The position numbers and the translations under genes are program-made. Source: Okapia johnstoni (taxonomy: Eukaryota; Chordata; Mammalia; Artiodactyla; Giraffidae). Taken from it: a stretch of DNA of 64,000 nt. Of the stretch, positions 1 to 11,288 are shown piece after piece. Below the pieces are notes generated by a model. It searched no databases. It was not told the DNA's origin and saw nothing but the letters and a program-made list of their open reading frames with translations. How positions within the stretch are numbered: position 1 is the stretch's first letter; every line of letters begins with the position of its first letter. The DNA lies in NCBI GenBank assembly GCA_024291935.2, contig CM044316.1, positions 3,402,501 through 3,466,500 on the forward strand, written 5' to 3'.

Positions 1-414
1 GAGCAAACTCGGAGGCGGCCAGAGTCCAAGCCAAGGCCACGGCAGACTGGGACCCTCAGGCCTGTGTGGCTGGCCTGGCCATTGTCTTGTATGATCTGCC
101 TTAGAAGCCCTGGTATCATCATTGCCTGGGCACCACTGACAAATACCCACTGAGGGACAGGGCCTGTCCCTCTGCCTCTGCCTGATGGGCTATGCAAACC
201 GGACCTTGGGGTACCTGGAGGTGGAGCTCAAGGGTACCTAGTGAACACCCGGAGGCAAGCTTCTTACTTACTAGTCAGTCATGCCTTGAAGGTAAAGCCC
301 AGAAATGGACTCGCTGGCTCAGGTCCTGTGCTCCCCGAGGTGCTGATGGGGGCCTTGAGGAGCCCCTGAGTCCACGGCATAAGTCCCCACCCGCCTCTCC
401 AGTGCGGGGCCTAC
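1..414 (-). other. NDUFA13: NDUFA13 intron 2 (partial)
   Basis: This is the start of the intron after NDUFA13 coding exon 2. Read on the minus strand, the exon ends in AG and is followed by GTAGGC. I see no third coding exon of NDUFA13 here and no recognisable repeat. The remaining exons must be left of the window. Confidence 0.75.
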
Positions 415-493
415 CTGCGCTCGCGGTTCCACCTCATCATGCTCCAGTACCCGAAGAGCAAGGCCCCAATGCCCACGGCGAACATGCTGTAGC
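415..493 (-). CDS. NDUFA13: NDUFA13 coding exon 2 (complex I accessory subunit, membrane helix)
   Basis: NDUFA13 (GRIM-19, B16.6) is an accessory subunit of mitochondrial complex I with one transmembrane helix. It is also reported to bind STAT3. This exon encodes about residues 32-57. It begins [17 protein letters not shown], a hydrophobic glycine-rich helix, and ends with the basic stretch MMRWNRERR that follows the helix in the family. The acceptor (CTGCAG before GCTACAG) and donor (AG followed by GTAGGC) are canonical. The exon joins exon 1 in phase: the last G of exon 1 plus GC gives Gly32. Two bases are left over at the donor for the next exon. The rest of the roughly 144-residue protein is outside the window. 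Confidence 0.93.
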
Positions 494-1949
494 CTGCAGG
501 GAGAGGGCACTGCTCAGCACCTGCCCGAGGGACAGGCCACCTTGACCCTTCTTCTCCTAACCACAACCCACTCATGGCAAGTACTCCAGAAACAGGAATG
601 AAGGAGCAGGCGAAAGCCCTCATGGAGCCCCTCCCAGACAGCCAGGGCTGTTTCTAACACCTGTTTTTAGACTACCTGTTTTGTCTCTGTGTAGAGTCCA
701 CCCGCCCCTCCCGTTGACACCCCCTCCCCTGCAACTGTAGACCACGCTTCATCCCAATCACCCTGTGGGCAGGGGACACCAGGCTGCAAGGCTGCTGTGG
801 CTGCCAACCTCAGCCCCACGCCAGGCTTCCTGGAAGGCGCAGGCTGGGCGGAGACCATGGGAGAGCCTGACAGTCTAACCGTTTATGGCTGGGTGGCCTC
901 GGCCCCGCCACTGACTGAAAGGCTGTTTGAGTTCCTTCAGCCAGCTGGTAACTGTGGCGAAGGACGGTGTCCACACTGGGTCCTGGCTCCACAGAGGGCC
1001 CGGCTGCCAGGGCCACCTCCCCGGGTACTGCCCACAAGAGGCTGGATGGGGCTGCGGAGGCAGGAAGTGCCCTGCAGGGGCCACCCGGCCACCCCCTGGG
1101 CTCCCAGGGTACTGCTGCCTCCCAGCCCCGTGGGATTGAGCTCCCTTCCTGGGACCCCAGGAGACAGAGGCTGAAATGAATATTTACTGAGCCCCCGGGG
1201 GCACCTGTGCTGTAATTCTGACTGACAGGCTGTGGGCCTGCTGGGGTCTTCAGGGAGGTCTGGATGCCTGGGGCCTGGTTGGGGCTGGCTCGTCCCATGC
1301 CCCCTTGTCCTTCCAGCCTTGGTCTCTCCTCTGGATGGAACTCGTGGTTGTTGGGATGAGCTCACAAGCTCAGCCAGACTGGGCCCCATGTAACACCCAG
1401 TAAAGGGCCAGCAAATGGTGGGTAAAGCCACTCCCTGGGCCTTGGGGGGGGGACAAAGGGTGGGCTCTTTCTCCTTTAGCTTGGCTTAGCACAAGACTCA
1501 TCTGGCACCTCTGTTGGACCTGGAGATAAATGAGAAACTGGCTCAATTTTTTACTCCTTTTAATTCAACCTGTTAAAACACAAGCTCAAGGCAAGACATT
1601 CTGAAGTTATGGGGGACGAGGTAGTGAGGGCACCCTGGTTCCTGCACTCAGGAACCAAGAAGCAGGACCTCTCCTGAGAGACCCAAGTGCCCAGGACCAG
1701 CTCTCAGTGCACCTGTGGCTCTTACACAATGGCTGACCACCGGCGCTGGGCACTCAGCGTTCTCTCTGCTGGGTGATAAGTGTTTCATCAAAGCCGCCCA
1801 TTCTCTGCAGAGAGGCTCAGGGGTTTCTCCTTCTAACCCAGCCCCAGAGAACGGACCTAGACTGTCCTTGTAAGGGCCTCTTACCCCCAACACTGGGCGC
1901 CCATGTGTGGGTCCATCTGTAAGATAAATTCCAAGACCAAGGTAAGGTG

Positions 1950-2071
1950 CTAGAGGAGGATATGGCAATCTACTCCAGTGTTCTTGCCTGGAGAATCCCA
2001 CGGACAGAGAAGCCTGGCAGTCTGTGGGGTCACAAAAGAGTCAGACACGACGGAGGGACTAAGCAACAACA
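1950..2071 (+). repeat. Bov-tA type SINE, 5'-truncated
   Basis: This copy carries the ruminant SINE core: CCAGTGTTCTTGCCTGGAGA, then GGGGTCACAAAAGAGTCAG and ACACGACGGAGGGACTAAGC. The tRNA-derived head is missing. Copies of this family share their 3' half with the BovB LINE. Confidence 0.85.
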
Positions 2072-2234
2072 AGGTGAGGTGACCTCTCCTATAACTCATC
2101 TAGTCCTCACTGACAGCTGTGAGGCTGAGGCCCCAGGCCCTCAGGGGGGTGTCTGCGCCTCATCTGGTGGGAGACGACAGTGGGGCGGCAGGGGGAGGGA
2201 GAAAAGGGTGCAGGCCACGTGTAAAGATGACCTG

Positions 2235-4187
2235 AATAAACAGAAATGCATCCTGTGTTCATGGATCACAACTCAACATTGTTCAGAGGGCAGCAGTCTC
2301 CAAACTGAGGTACAGATCCAACCCAGTTCCCATCAGAATCCCTTCTTCCCCCCAGTCCCACAGAAATTGGCAGGCAGATCAGAAAATTCATGCGGAAATG
2401 CAAGGCCCCAGAACAGCTGAGATAGTTCTGGAAAAGAACAAAGTTGGAGGACTCTTCAAACTTACCACACAGCTGTGTGTACAAGACAGTGTGCACTGGC
2501 ATAAGGATAGACATGTACATCGATGGAACAGAGCTGATAGTCCAGAAATAAACCCTCACATTTATGGTCAATTGATTTTGGACAAGGGTGCCAAGATAAT
2601 TCAATGGGGAAAGAACAGTCTTTTCAGCAAATTGGACAACTGGGTAGCCACATGCAAAAGAATAAAGTGTGCATCTCCCTCCCTCCACACACAAAAATTA
2701 ACTCAAAATGGATCAAAGACCTCAATGTAAGAGCTAAAACTATAAAACTCTTAGAAAACAGCAAAGTCATTCTGCGACCTAGGATAAGGCAATGATTTCT
2801 TAGATTAGACACTGACCACACAAGTGACAAGAGAAAAAATAGATGAATTGGACACTGCTGAAACGTAAAACTTTTGTGCTGCAAATGACACTATCAACAA
2901 GCTGACAAGACAACCCACAGAATGGAAGTATTTGCAAATCATGTATCTGATAAGGGAATGGTATCCAAAATATATAAAGAACTCTTAAAACTCAATAATA
3001 AAAAGACTAACCACCTAATTTAAAAATGTGTCAAGGGTCTGAATAGATACTTCTTCAAGGAAGCTACACAAATAGCCAGGAAACACATGAAAAGGTGCTC
3101 ACCATCCTTAGTCCCTAGGGAAACGCAAATCAAAACCACAGTAGATACCACCTCACACCCACTAGGATGGCTAAAATTTTTTTTAATGGAAAACAATTAG
3201 TGTTGTCCAGACGCAGAGAAATGGGAATGCCCATACACTGTAGGTGGGAACGTAATTTAGTATAGCCAGTTTGGAAAACAGTCTGGCAGTTCCTCAAGGT
3301 GTTAAATGTGGAGTTACCATGTGACCCAGCAACCCCACTTCACCTAAGAGAAAGGAAACATATGTTCACACAGAAACCCATACAAGAATGTTCACAGCAG
3401 CACTGTTCATAACAGCCAGAAGATGGAACAATTCAAATGTCCATTGAATAGTAAACGGACACACGAAACGTCCAGCCATACAAGGTTATTCAGCCATAAT
3501 AAAGAAGGAAGCACTGAAGCATACTACAATGTATACATTAAAATGTGCTGAGAGGACCTCCCTGGTTGTCCAGTGGTTAAGACTCTGCCTGCCAACGCAG
3601 GAGACACTGATTCCATCCCTGATCTGGGAAGAGTCCACGTCGCGGAGCAACTAAGCACCTGCCCAACTATTGAGTGTGTGCTCTGGAGCCCATCAGCCAC
3701 AACTACCGAGCACATGTGCTGCAACTACTAAGCCCACACACCCTAGAGTCCACGCTCCACAACAAGAGAAAACATCGCAGTGAGAAGCCTGTGCACCACA
3801 ACCAGAGTGGCCCCCCACTCGCCGCAAATAGAGACAAGCCCACACAGTAGTGGAATCCCAGCACAGCCAAAAATAAATAAACCAAATATATAAATTAAAA
3901 AAAAAACTGCTGAGAAAAGTTAGACATAAAGACACATCATTGATTATGCTATTTATATGAGAGGCAAATCCCTAGAGACAGGAAGCAGATCATTGACTGT
4001 CAGGGGCTGGGGGAGAATGTGGAGCAACTGCTAATCAGCACAGCATTTCTTCTGGGATGATGAAAATGTAAATTTAGATCATTCCAATGGTTGCACAACT
4101 GGGAATAGACTAAAAATCGGTCTGTACACATGAAATGGGTGATTATATGGTATGGCATGTGAATCTCAATTAAAATGTTAAAGATAG
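2235..4187 (+). repeat. Old L1 (L1M type) 3' part, interrupted by a SINE
   Basis: This is the distal ORF2 and 3'UTR of a mammalian L1 in plus orientation. Typical L1 phrases are visible: AACTCAAAATGGATCAAAGA near 2700, ATATATAAAGAACTCTTAAAAC near 2970 (a variant of the common L1 string), and AAACGCAAATCAAAACCACA near 3121. The reading frame is broken many times. A CHR-type SINE is inserted at 3554-3907 and the L1 resumes after it. A related L1 3' end is at 61853-63030. The left edge is approximate. Confidence 0.8.
3554..3907 (+). repeat. CHR-type tRNA-derived SINE with 8-bp target duplication
   Basis: The element starts GGACCTCCCTGGTTGTCCAG, followed by TGGTTAAGACTCTGCC, as in tRNA-Glu-derived artiodactyl SINEs. 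It runs through repeated CAACTACTAAGCCC-like units to an A/T-rich tail. TGCTGAGA occurs on both sides, at 3546-3553 and 3908-3915, marking the target site. It lies inside the L1 at 2235-4187, so it is younger than that L1. Confidence 0.85.
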
Positions 4188-5159
4188 CAGAAAAAATGGG
4201 CCACTCACTGGTGCAGGAGGCTGTGGAGACAGGAGAGCAGGGTGTGAGAGACCAGGGGAAAAGGTGGGGGTAACAGTCACTTCAGTAGCTGTGTGGATCA
4301 AGGGTGGCCTGAGCCAGCCTGGCACGTGGTAGCATGCTGGCAGTGAGTGATCCAGGCAGAGAAAAGGCGAGTGGGTGCCAAGCTTGGGGTCACAGTGCCT
4401 GGACAAGAGCAAGACCGATGGAGAGAAAGCAGCTGTGGATAAGGCTGGAGGACAGAAATGAGGGCAGGGTGCAGGATAAGAGTGAACAACCTCTACATTT
4501 GCTATTCCCTCTACCTGGGCAACTCCTTTTCGGAGAGGTCCTCTCGCCCATTCTGGCTCAGTAAGGCCCCAATTATCCTGGGCCTCAGCACTGGCCACAA
4601 TGGGAAATTACAAGCAATGTGTCTGTCTCCCCAGCTGTGTGAGTTCCTCAGGATAGAGCCCAGCACTAAGGACGCATTCAACAGTTACTAAATGGAGATA
4701 CACTAACTAGACGCAGGTACATAAACAGAGACCACACCTCAGAAAGGGTTATATTCCTCATCCCTCTGCAGCTAGGAAAGACTGAGGTGGTCTGGATGTG
4801 CAACAGGGGAAGCGGGTGTAAAGGGCTGAGAGTAGGAGACCCAAGCGCAGGCAGGGGTATTTAAGGCACACAGCAGGCACTGCTGAGAGGAACAGGATAA
4901 AGGCCACATGTGGGACTGCAAAATAAAAGAGATGCTGGCTGTGGGAAGCCCAGGGAGACCCAAGGGCTGGGGTTCTTGTGCAGCCTGGTCTGGACACAGG
5001 TCACAGAAGTACACATGTATAAACAGAACTCATGCCACACCCCTGAGGAGTATGCTAGCCTGGGTGCTAAGTTAAGATTTTGAGAAGAGACGAGACAGAT
5101 CGCATATTCTTTGAATCTAGGAGTGAGTCTAGAGTCCAGTGCCCAGTGCTCCAAATCTA

Positions 5160-5312
5160 ACCTGTAACTGTTTTTGTATGGTCCTCAAGCTAAGCACACT
5201 TTTAGGTTGGTAAAGTAAAAAAGCAACGGGGGAGAAAGACTATCTGGCCAAGAAAGCAGAAAATACTTACCTGGCTCTTTATGGAAAAAGTTTGCCAACC
5301 TTTGTTCCAAAT
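5160..5312 (-). repeat. hAT-type (MER) DNA transposon remnant
   Basis: On the minus strand the end reads GGTTGGCAAACTTTTTCCAT, followed by AAAGAGCCAGGTAAGTATTTT and later GGCCAGATAGTCTTTCTC. This matches the widespread non-autonomous mammalian element that begins with a GGTCAGCAAACTTTTTCTGT-like end. A second copy is at 55445-55625 in plus orientation. I do not name the exact subfamily. Confidence 0.6.
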
Positions 5313-5424
5313 TACAAAAAAGCCAGTAGGGAGCAAGGGAAGACTTGAGTTTTTAACCTAACATTAACTTTTCTCTGTCTTAATTATAACATTTTTAAAC
5401 ATCATGCTCACAAATTTTTTTCTG

Positions 5425-5510
5425 CTTTTTAATTGAGGCATAATTTGCATAGCATGCACACGTTTTAAATGTAAAGGTCAATGAGTTACAGCAAAATATT
5501 CATTCTTAAC
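5425..5510 (-). repeat. L1 3'UTR fragment
   Basis: TTTTTAATTGAGGCATAATT, followed by TGCATAGCATGCACACG and TCAATGAGTTACAGC, resembles the reversed 3'UTR of old L1M elements. The copy is short and diverged, and its limits are approximate. Confidence 0.5.
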
Positions 5511-5894
5511 TTGGTTTACAATTCTTTGTATTCCTGTTAATCTTGGGTGCAGTGTATGGGCGTTTTTTACTTTCTCTTACATGTTTTTGTGTTGACCCCA
5601 ATAAAAAAATTTTAAAAAGTTATTTAGAGCCCTTGACAAATAGAAGAATCCATATTTCTGGGATATCCTGCAGGTGGGGGCCACCAGCGACGAACCACTG
5701 CGCAGAACTATTTTCCGCCTCACCCCCCCCCCAAAAAAATCTTTCAAATTCCCTGGGTATTCCAGGTTCGGCCCCAGCTTTGCTCTGGGTGGCCCTGTGG
5801 GGAGTCGCATCCTCTCTCGGGTCTCAGTCTCCCTACTTGTGAAACGGGAACGTGCGGGAAGGCTCCCGGCGGAGGCTAAACTAATTTCAGTTTG

Positions 5895-6106
5895 TGCTTA
5901 GTCGGTCAGTCATGTCCAACTCTTTGCGACCGTATGGACTGTAGCCCGCCAGGCTCCTCTGTCCATGGGATTTTTCAGGCAAGAATACTGGAGTGGGTTG
6001 TCATTTCCTTCTCCAGGGAATCTTTCTGACCCAGGAATCGAACCTGCGCCTCCTGTCTCCTGAATTGCAGGTGGATTCTTCACCCGCTGAACCACCGGGG
6101 AAGCTC
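5895..6106 (-). repeat. Bov-tA type SINE, near full length
   Basis: The element reads in reverse orientation from TTAGTCGGTCAGTCATGTCC, through ATACTGGAGTGGGTTGTCAT and GAATCGAACCTGCGCCTCCTG, to GAACCACCGGGGAAGC. The last part is the complement of the tRNA-derived head. It sits 275 bp from NDUFA13 coding exon 1, inside intron 1, between possible MIR-like remnants. Confidence 0.9.
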
Positions 6107-6114
6107 TCTCTCGG

Positions 6115-6225
6115 TTTAATCAATGAATTGTAAAATGGAAATAATTAACGGGACCGACCTCCTGGGCTGTTAGGAGAAGGAAGCAAAGGGCTTAGTAAAC
6201 GGTTGACAAACTGCAGCAGTTTTCA
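6115..6225 (-). repeat. Probable MIR fragment
   Basis: TTGTAAAATGGAAATAATTA, followed by ACCTCCTGGGCTGTTAGGAG and AAAGGGCTTAGTAAACGG, is like the reverse of the MIR core (TGTAAAATGGG, then CCTACCTC, then AAAGCGCTTAG). It is diverged and its limits are approximate. Confidence 0.5.
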
Positions 6226-6303
6226 TTATTGGTAGTACTGAAGCTTTGGGGGATCCCATGGCTCCGCCTCCTGTCATATGGCCCGGGAAACCTTGGCCCG
6301 CTA

Positions 6304-6585
<282 letters not shown>

Positions 6586-7078
6586 CTAGGGCTCCGCTGC
6601 ACCTACCCGAGTTCGTGCGACAGCTCCGTAGCGGGGCCTGGGATCGACTGCGCGCCCCAGCTGCGACCAAAATGTCCTTATTTTCTCTTCTCCTAGATGG
6701 AGGCATGGCTCGGTCGGTGTTAAAGCCTGCACCCCGTCTGGTCGCCAGAGTTCTTGCACCAAAGGACCTTCCCACTCACCTTCCCTCTGGGGCAATGTGA
6801 GGCCAGTTAGAAACCCCAGGCTCCCGAGGGAGCCAGGTATCGTCCCATTTCCCGCCCCGACCCCCCGCCTTGGGGCCCCCTGCGGGCAGCCCAGGGCTCT
6901 TCAGGGTTGGGACTGGATTACACGAGGTTCCGGACGGCTGCTGCTCAGATTCGGACTCCTGAGGAGCCGCCCCAACCCCAGGCTCGGATTCCACTCCCGT
7001 GACGGTCGAGACGCCTTGCTGGTGTCCTCTCATCGGGACCTGGATCATTCAGAGCGATTATGAGTCACAAAGCCGTAG

Positions 7079-8158
<1,080 letters not shown>

Positions 8159-8195
8159 AAGCCGGGGTTCCCACCGTTCCCGCTGCCCCGAGCAT

Positions 8196-8207
8196 TGCGC
8201 AAGCGCA
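8196..8207. promoter_or_regulatory. NRF-1-like site
   Basis: TGCGCAAGCGCA differs at one position from the NRF-1 palindrome TGCGCATGCGCA. It lies in the TSSK6 3'UTR, still within the CpG-rich region. Function is not shown. Confidence 0.35.
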
Positions 8208-8362
8208 GGGCTCGCGCAAGAAGCGCGCTGCCGTAGTTCCGAGAAGCCTCCGCGCATCGCTGTGCACGCGCCCTTCTCCCTTCCCTACTTCTTCAACGCC
8301 GGGGGCAGCAGTCGCCCCTGTTTGGAATTCAACTACTCCAACACGATCCCAAGAGCAGGAGG

Positions 8363-8372
8363 GCGCATGCGC
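8363..8372. promoter_or_regulatory. NRF-1 palindrome
   Basis: GCGCATGCGC is a perfect core NRF-1 palindrome in the TSSK6 3'UTR. Such sites usually mark CpG-island promoters, so its location downstream of a coding region is unusual. Confidence 0.4.
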
Positions 8373-8924
8373 TCCCTCTGTTCCCGGCGAGAAGGCCCCA
8401 GGAGGGGGCCAGATGAGAGGAGACAAATGTTGCACCGGTGCAGGGTGAGCGACCGCTACGCGGTGGGCGGTGGCTGCTTGGAGAAGCTGCTGGGGAGCGG
8501 ACGCGCGCGGAGGGCGTCCATCCACAGCCAGCTTCGCATACCGGTTCGGGAAGGCGCGCTCCAGGCGCTGCCCTCCTTGGAACTTGCAATAAACTCCCTC
8601 TTTCTCGCACCTAGCTCTAGCAATGGCCCCCTTTTATGGAGCAGTGGGGAGCGTATCACTCCCCGGGGAAAGGCAGGCACCGGCACCCCATTTTAGAGAG
8701 ACTTGTGGAGGTTCTTGCTCCAGGTCTGAAAAGGGGGTTAGGAGGATTCGAACAGAGACCTTTCGGGCTCCCCAACCTGGGCAGACCCGAAGGGGCCTTG
8801 GTGTCCTCCTCAGCAACGTAATGGCCCTGGGAATGGAGGTGCTGGATTGGGGAGCAAGGACCCCAGCACCTTTCTGGTGTTTAAGGATGGGACAGCAAGG
8901 GACGGGGGTCGTCTGTCCTGACAG

Positions 8925-9015
8925 AAACAGCGTTTACAAAAGAGGAAATTGAGGCCCACACAGGTGTCACTTGCCCAAGAACAGCCAGGATTGGCACCCA
9001 GATATGTCTGAAGTG
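8925..9015 (+). repeat. MIR SINE fragment
   Basis: GTTTACAAAAGAGGAAATTG, then AGGCCCACACAGG, CACTTGCCCAAGAACAGCCA and GGATTGGCACCCAG, matches the MIR core (GAGGAAACTGAGG, then CTTGCCCAAGG, then GGATTYGAACCCAG). Confidence 0.75.
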
Positions 9016-9084
9016 GGGTGGGGAAGTAGTGGAAGCTCTCCTTAGTGTTTGGCCCCTTCCTCGGTGAGGCAAAGGAGTCTAACG

Positions 9085-9205
9085 GGTTCATTCCTTTTTA
9101 ATTGTAGAAGTTACTTTACAATATTGTGATGGTTTTCATATCACTCACCAACATGAATCGACCACAGGTATACACATGTCCCCTCCCTCCTGTACCCTGT
9201 CCCAC
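9085..9205 (-). repeat. Ruminant L1 fragment, reverse orientation
   Basis: TTTTTAATTGTAGAAGTTAC, then TTTACAATATTGTGATGG and ACATGAATCGACCACAGGT, resembles reversed sequence common in cattle L1 copies. It is a short copy and the subfamily is uncertain. Confidence 0.5.
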
Positions 9206-9224
9206 TCGGGCTTTCATTCATGCC

Positions 9225-9400
9225 CTGTTCATTCAGGCATTTTTTGAGCATCTGCCATGTGCAAGGCACTGGGACACAGCCAAGTGGCTTGGATCCATCC
9301 GTGCTCCCAGCGAGGGAGCAAGTGGAAAGTAAAATGGCATGGAGATAAAATAATTGTAAGTAGTTGTGCTAAATGCCAGGTGGGGGTGAGCAAGGAGGGA
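9225..9400. repeat. L2/MIR-like old repeat
   Basis: CATTCAGGCATTTTTTGAGC, then ATCTGCCATGTGCAAGGCAC and TGGGACACAG, is close to the TTTATTGAGCACCTACTATG then TGCCAGGCACTG sequence of L2-like repeats. It is diverged and its edges are vague. Confidence 0.5.
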
Positions 9401-9819
9401 CTGAAGGGAAGGAATCAAACACTGGAAACAACAGGAGTGTTCCCAAGAGAGGATGGAGCTGGTGTGTTTAAGTAATGCTAGGAACTCCTGTAGCTGGAAT
9501 GGAGAGGGAAAGGAGGTAGAGAGGTAAAAGGGGTATGTGTCTGGTGTCTGGAGAGGGACCCCACAGGGTCTGGGGAAGGTTGGGGGTTAGTTTGCTTGTG
9601 ATGAAGTTACTGAGTTTAGTGACAGTGGCTATTGTCATTTGGGTGTATGGGAAACAGCTCCCTAGGTGCTTATCCTATCTGCCTCCACCAGAGCCCAAGT
9701 CCCTGTGTAGAGTGGTCAGTTTCTGGGTCTGACCATACCCACCCCTGCTCCCTCACCCTCCATGGCTCTCAGGTGCCTTTGGGATATGTGCCAGCTCTCC
9801 CTCCACTCCTTTCAAATAG

Positions 9820-9885
9820 GGTGTGGTCCCAACCGCCTCATTTTACAGAGCAAGAAACGGGGTGAGAAGAGGCAATGTCTTGTTC
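9820..9885 (+). repeat. MIR fragment
   Basis: CCTCATTTTACAGAGCAAGA, then AACGGGGTGAGAAG and CTTGTTCACTCAG, is like the MIR core. It is short. Confidence 0.5.
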
Positions 9886-10723
9886 ACTCAGAAAAAAACC
9901 CACATCCTTTCCCCTTGCCGCCAAGATCCAGTCACACTGATCTCTGTCCTCAACCTGCCTTGCTGATTACTGTCCTGGGGGTCCTTCCCCTCATGGCCAC
10001 ACCCATGACTCAGTTAAGAGGGGACAGGGTCTCAGGGACCAGGCTGGTGTCCCATCCGTTATCTGGAGAAGATGCTTAAGACTTGCCCTCCCTCCACTGA
10101 GGAGCCTGCGTGCCTGATCCAGCAGACTCACTTGAAGAGGGGACTGTGGAACCCCAACAGTGGGCTTCTCTCAGTCAGTGATGGTGTGTGTAGGTACCAA
10201 TCAGCACGTGTCACAGGTGGACAGGCTTAACTTCAGTAGTGTCTTCTACCAGTTCTGTGCCTTGCCCAGGTGAGACCAGGCTGGCCATGGCCGCAGGGGA
10301 GGGAAGTCAGACCCCAGGCTGGAGGCAGAGATGTTCCAGTAACAAGCGGCAGCAATAAATAAATCAACAAAAGCATCTAGGAAAACAAGGTGAGGTTTTA
10401 TGCATATTGGAGTTCAAAGTGCTCATAGGTTTCATTTTGTGAGTAAAACTTTGCAAGTGTGTCAACCTCTAAAAACAATTTGCACCAGAAATTGTTCATT
10501 TCAAAGCCAGCCAGGTGGCTCCCACACTGTACCATCACTGTCCTGCAGCAGACACCCAATGCTGAGCCAGAACAGCCCACCAGTCTGGGATGGAGGTTGT
10601 TGATGACTAGAACCCAAGCTAAAGGGCAGATTCACTGCATTCTCACCGCATACACTCCCCTGGCCCTGTGGGTAAACAGGCCACAAAGCGCCATCCAGAG
10701 GTAAGGCTGTAGCAACCAGCTGG

Positions 10724-10945
10724 GTGCGTGCTTGCGTGCAAAGTCATGTCTGACTCCTTGAAACCCAATGGACCATATAGCCCGCTAGGCTCTCTGTCCA
10801 TGGGATTCTCCAGAAAAGAATACTGCAGTGGGTTGCCATGCCTTCCTCCAGGGGACCTTCCTCACCCAGGGATCGAACCCGCGTTTCTTATGCCTCCTGC
10901 ACTGGTAGATGGGTTCTTTACTACTAGTGCCACCTGGGAAGCCCC
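10724..10945 (-). repeat. Bov-tA type SINE
   Basis: The reverse-orientation copy runs from GTGCAAAGTCATGTCTGACT, through CTGTCCATGGGATTCTCCAG and GGGATCGAACCCGCG, to CCACCTGGGAAGCCCC, the complement of the tRNA-derived head. It directly abuts the insertion at 10957-11071. Confidence 0.9.
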
Positions 10946-10956
10946 AGCATCCAGTT

Positions 10957-11071
10957 CCATTCTGTTCTGTTCAGTCGCTCAGTCGCATCCGAGACCGCAA
11001 TGGACAGGGAAGCCTGGCATGCTGCAGTCCATGGGGTCGTAAAGTCAGACACGACTGAGCCATTCAACTGA
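10957..11071. repeat. Inverted (fold-back) BovB-tail insertion with 11-bp target duplication
   Basis: AGCATCCAGTT is present at 10946-10956 and again at 11072-11082. Between them the first part reads in minus orientation (GTTCAGTCGCTCAGTCG). The rest reads in plus orientation (GGCATGCTGCAGTCCATGGG, then GTCAGACACGACTGAG). Both parts come from the 3' end shared by BovB and Bov-tA. Such internal inversion is the usual mark of twin priming by an L1/RTE-like reverse transcriptase. Confidence 0.8.
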
Positions 11072-11282
11072 AGCATCCAGTTGGGGGAGACTAAATCCCC
11101 ATGGCAAGTGAGATCTGAAAGAAGCCCAAGAAACAAGTGTCCGATCCTTTGCTTACCTGTTAAGAAAGGATCACCCTGCCATCCCAAGTCTCCAAGCTGC
11201 CCCAAAGCTGGGAGGAAAACAATGCAGGATACCAAGGCCGAGCAGTCAAAAACAAAAATACAGCCAACACATCATCCATTTC

Positions 11283-11288
11283 TTTATT
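11283..11288 (-). terminator. GATAD2A: Distal GATAD2A poly(A) signal (AATAAA)
   Basis: TTTATT on the plus strand is AATAAA on the transcript. It is the last such signal before the repeat-containing intergenic DNA. Cleavage would be expected near 11265. A second AATAAA is about 60 bases upstream at 11344-11349. Confidence 0.6.

Larger units (their letters stand above)
8159..8610 (+). other. TSSK6: TSSK6 3'UTR with poly(A) signal at 8588-8593
   Basis: About 430 GC-rich bases follow the stop codon, up to AATAAA at 8588-8593, which I take as the TSSK6 poly(A) signal. TTTCTCGCACCTAG follows near the expected cleavage site. The UTR contains NRF-1-like palindromes (8196-8207 and 8363-8372). The exact end is inferred. 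Confidence 0.7.
8611..11264. other. Intergenic region between TSSK6 and GATAD2A 3' ends
   Basis: The two genes are convergent here. The stretch holds MIR, L2-like and L1 fragments at 8925-9885 and two ruminant insertions at 10724-11071. I see no credible coding region. 9900-10700 holds nothing I can identify. Confidence 0.7.

Noticed and set aside
192..545. 117-codon plus-strand open frame at the left edge
   Set aside because: It runs antisense over the real NDUFA13 exon 2 and has no recognisable motif. It is a GC-rich chance frame.
2235..2895. Open frames of 60-140 codons near 2.3-2.9 kb
   Set aside because: They are broken pieces of L1 ORF2, not a gene.
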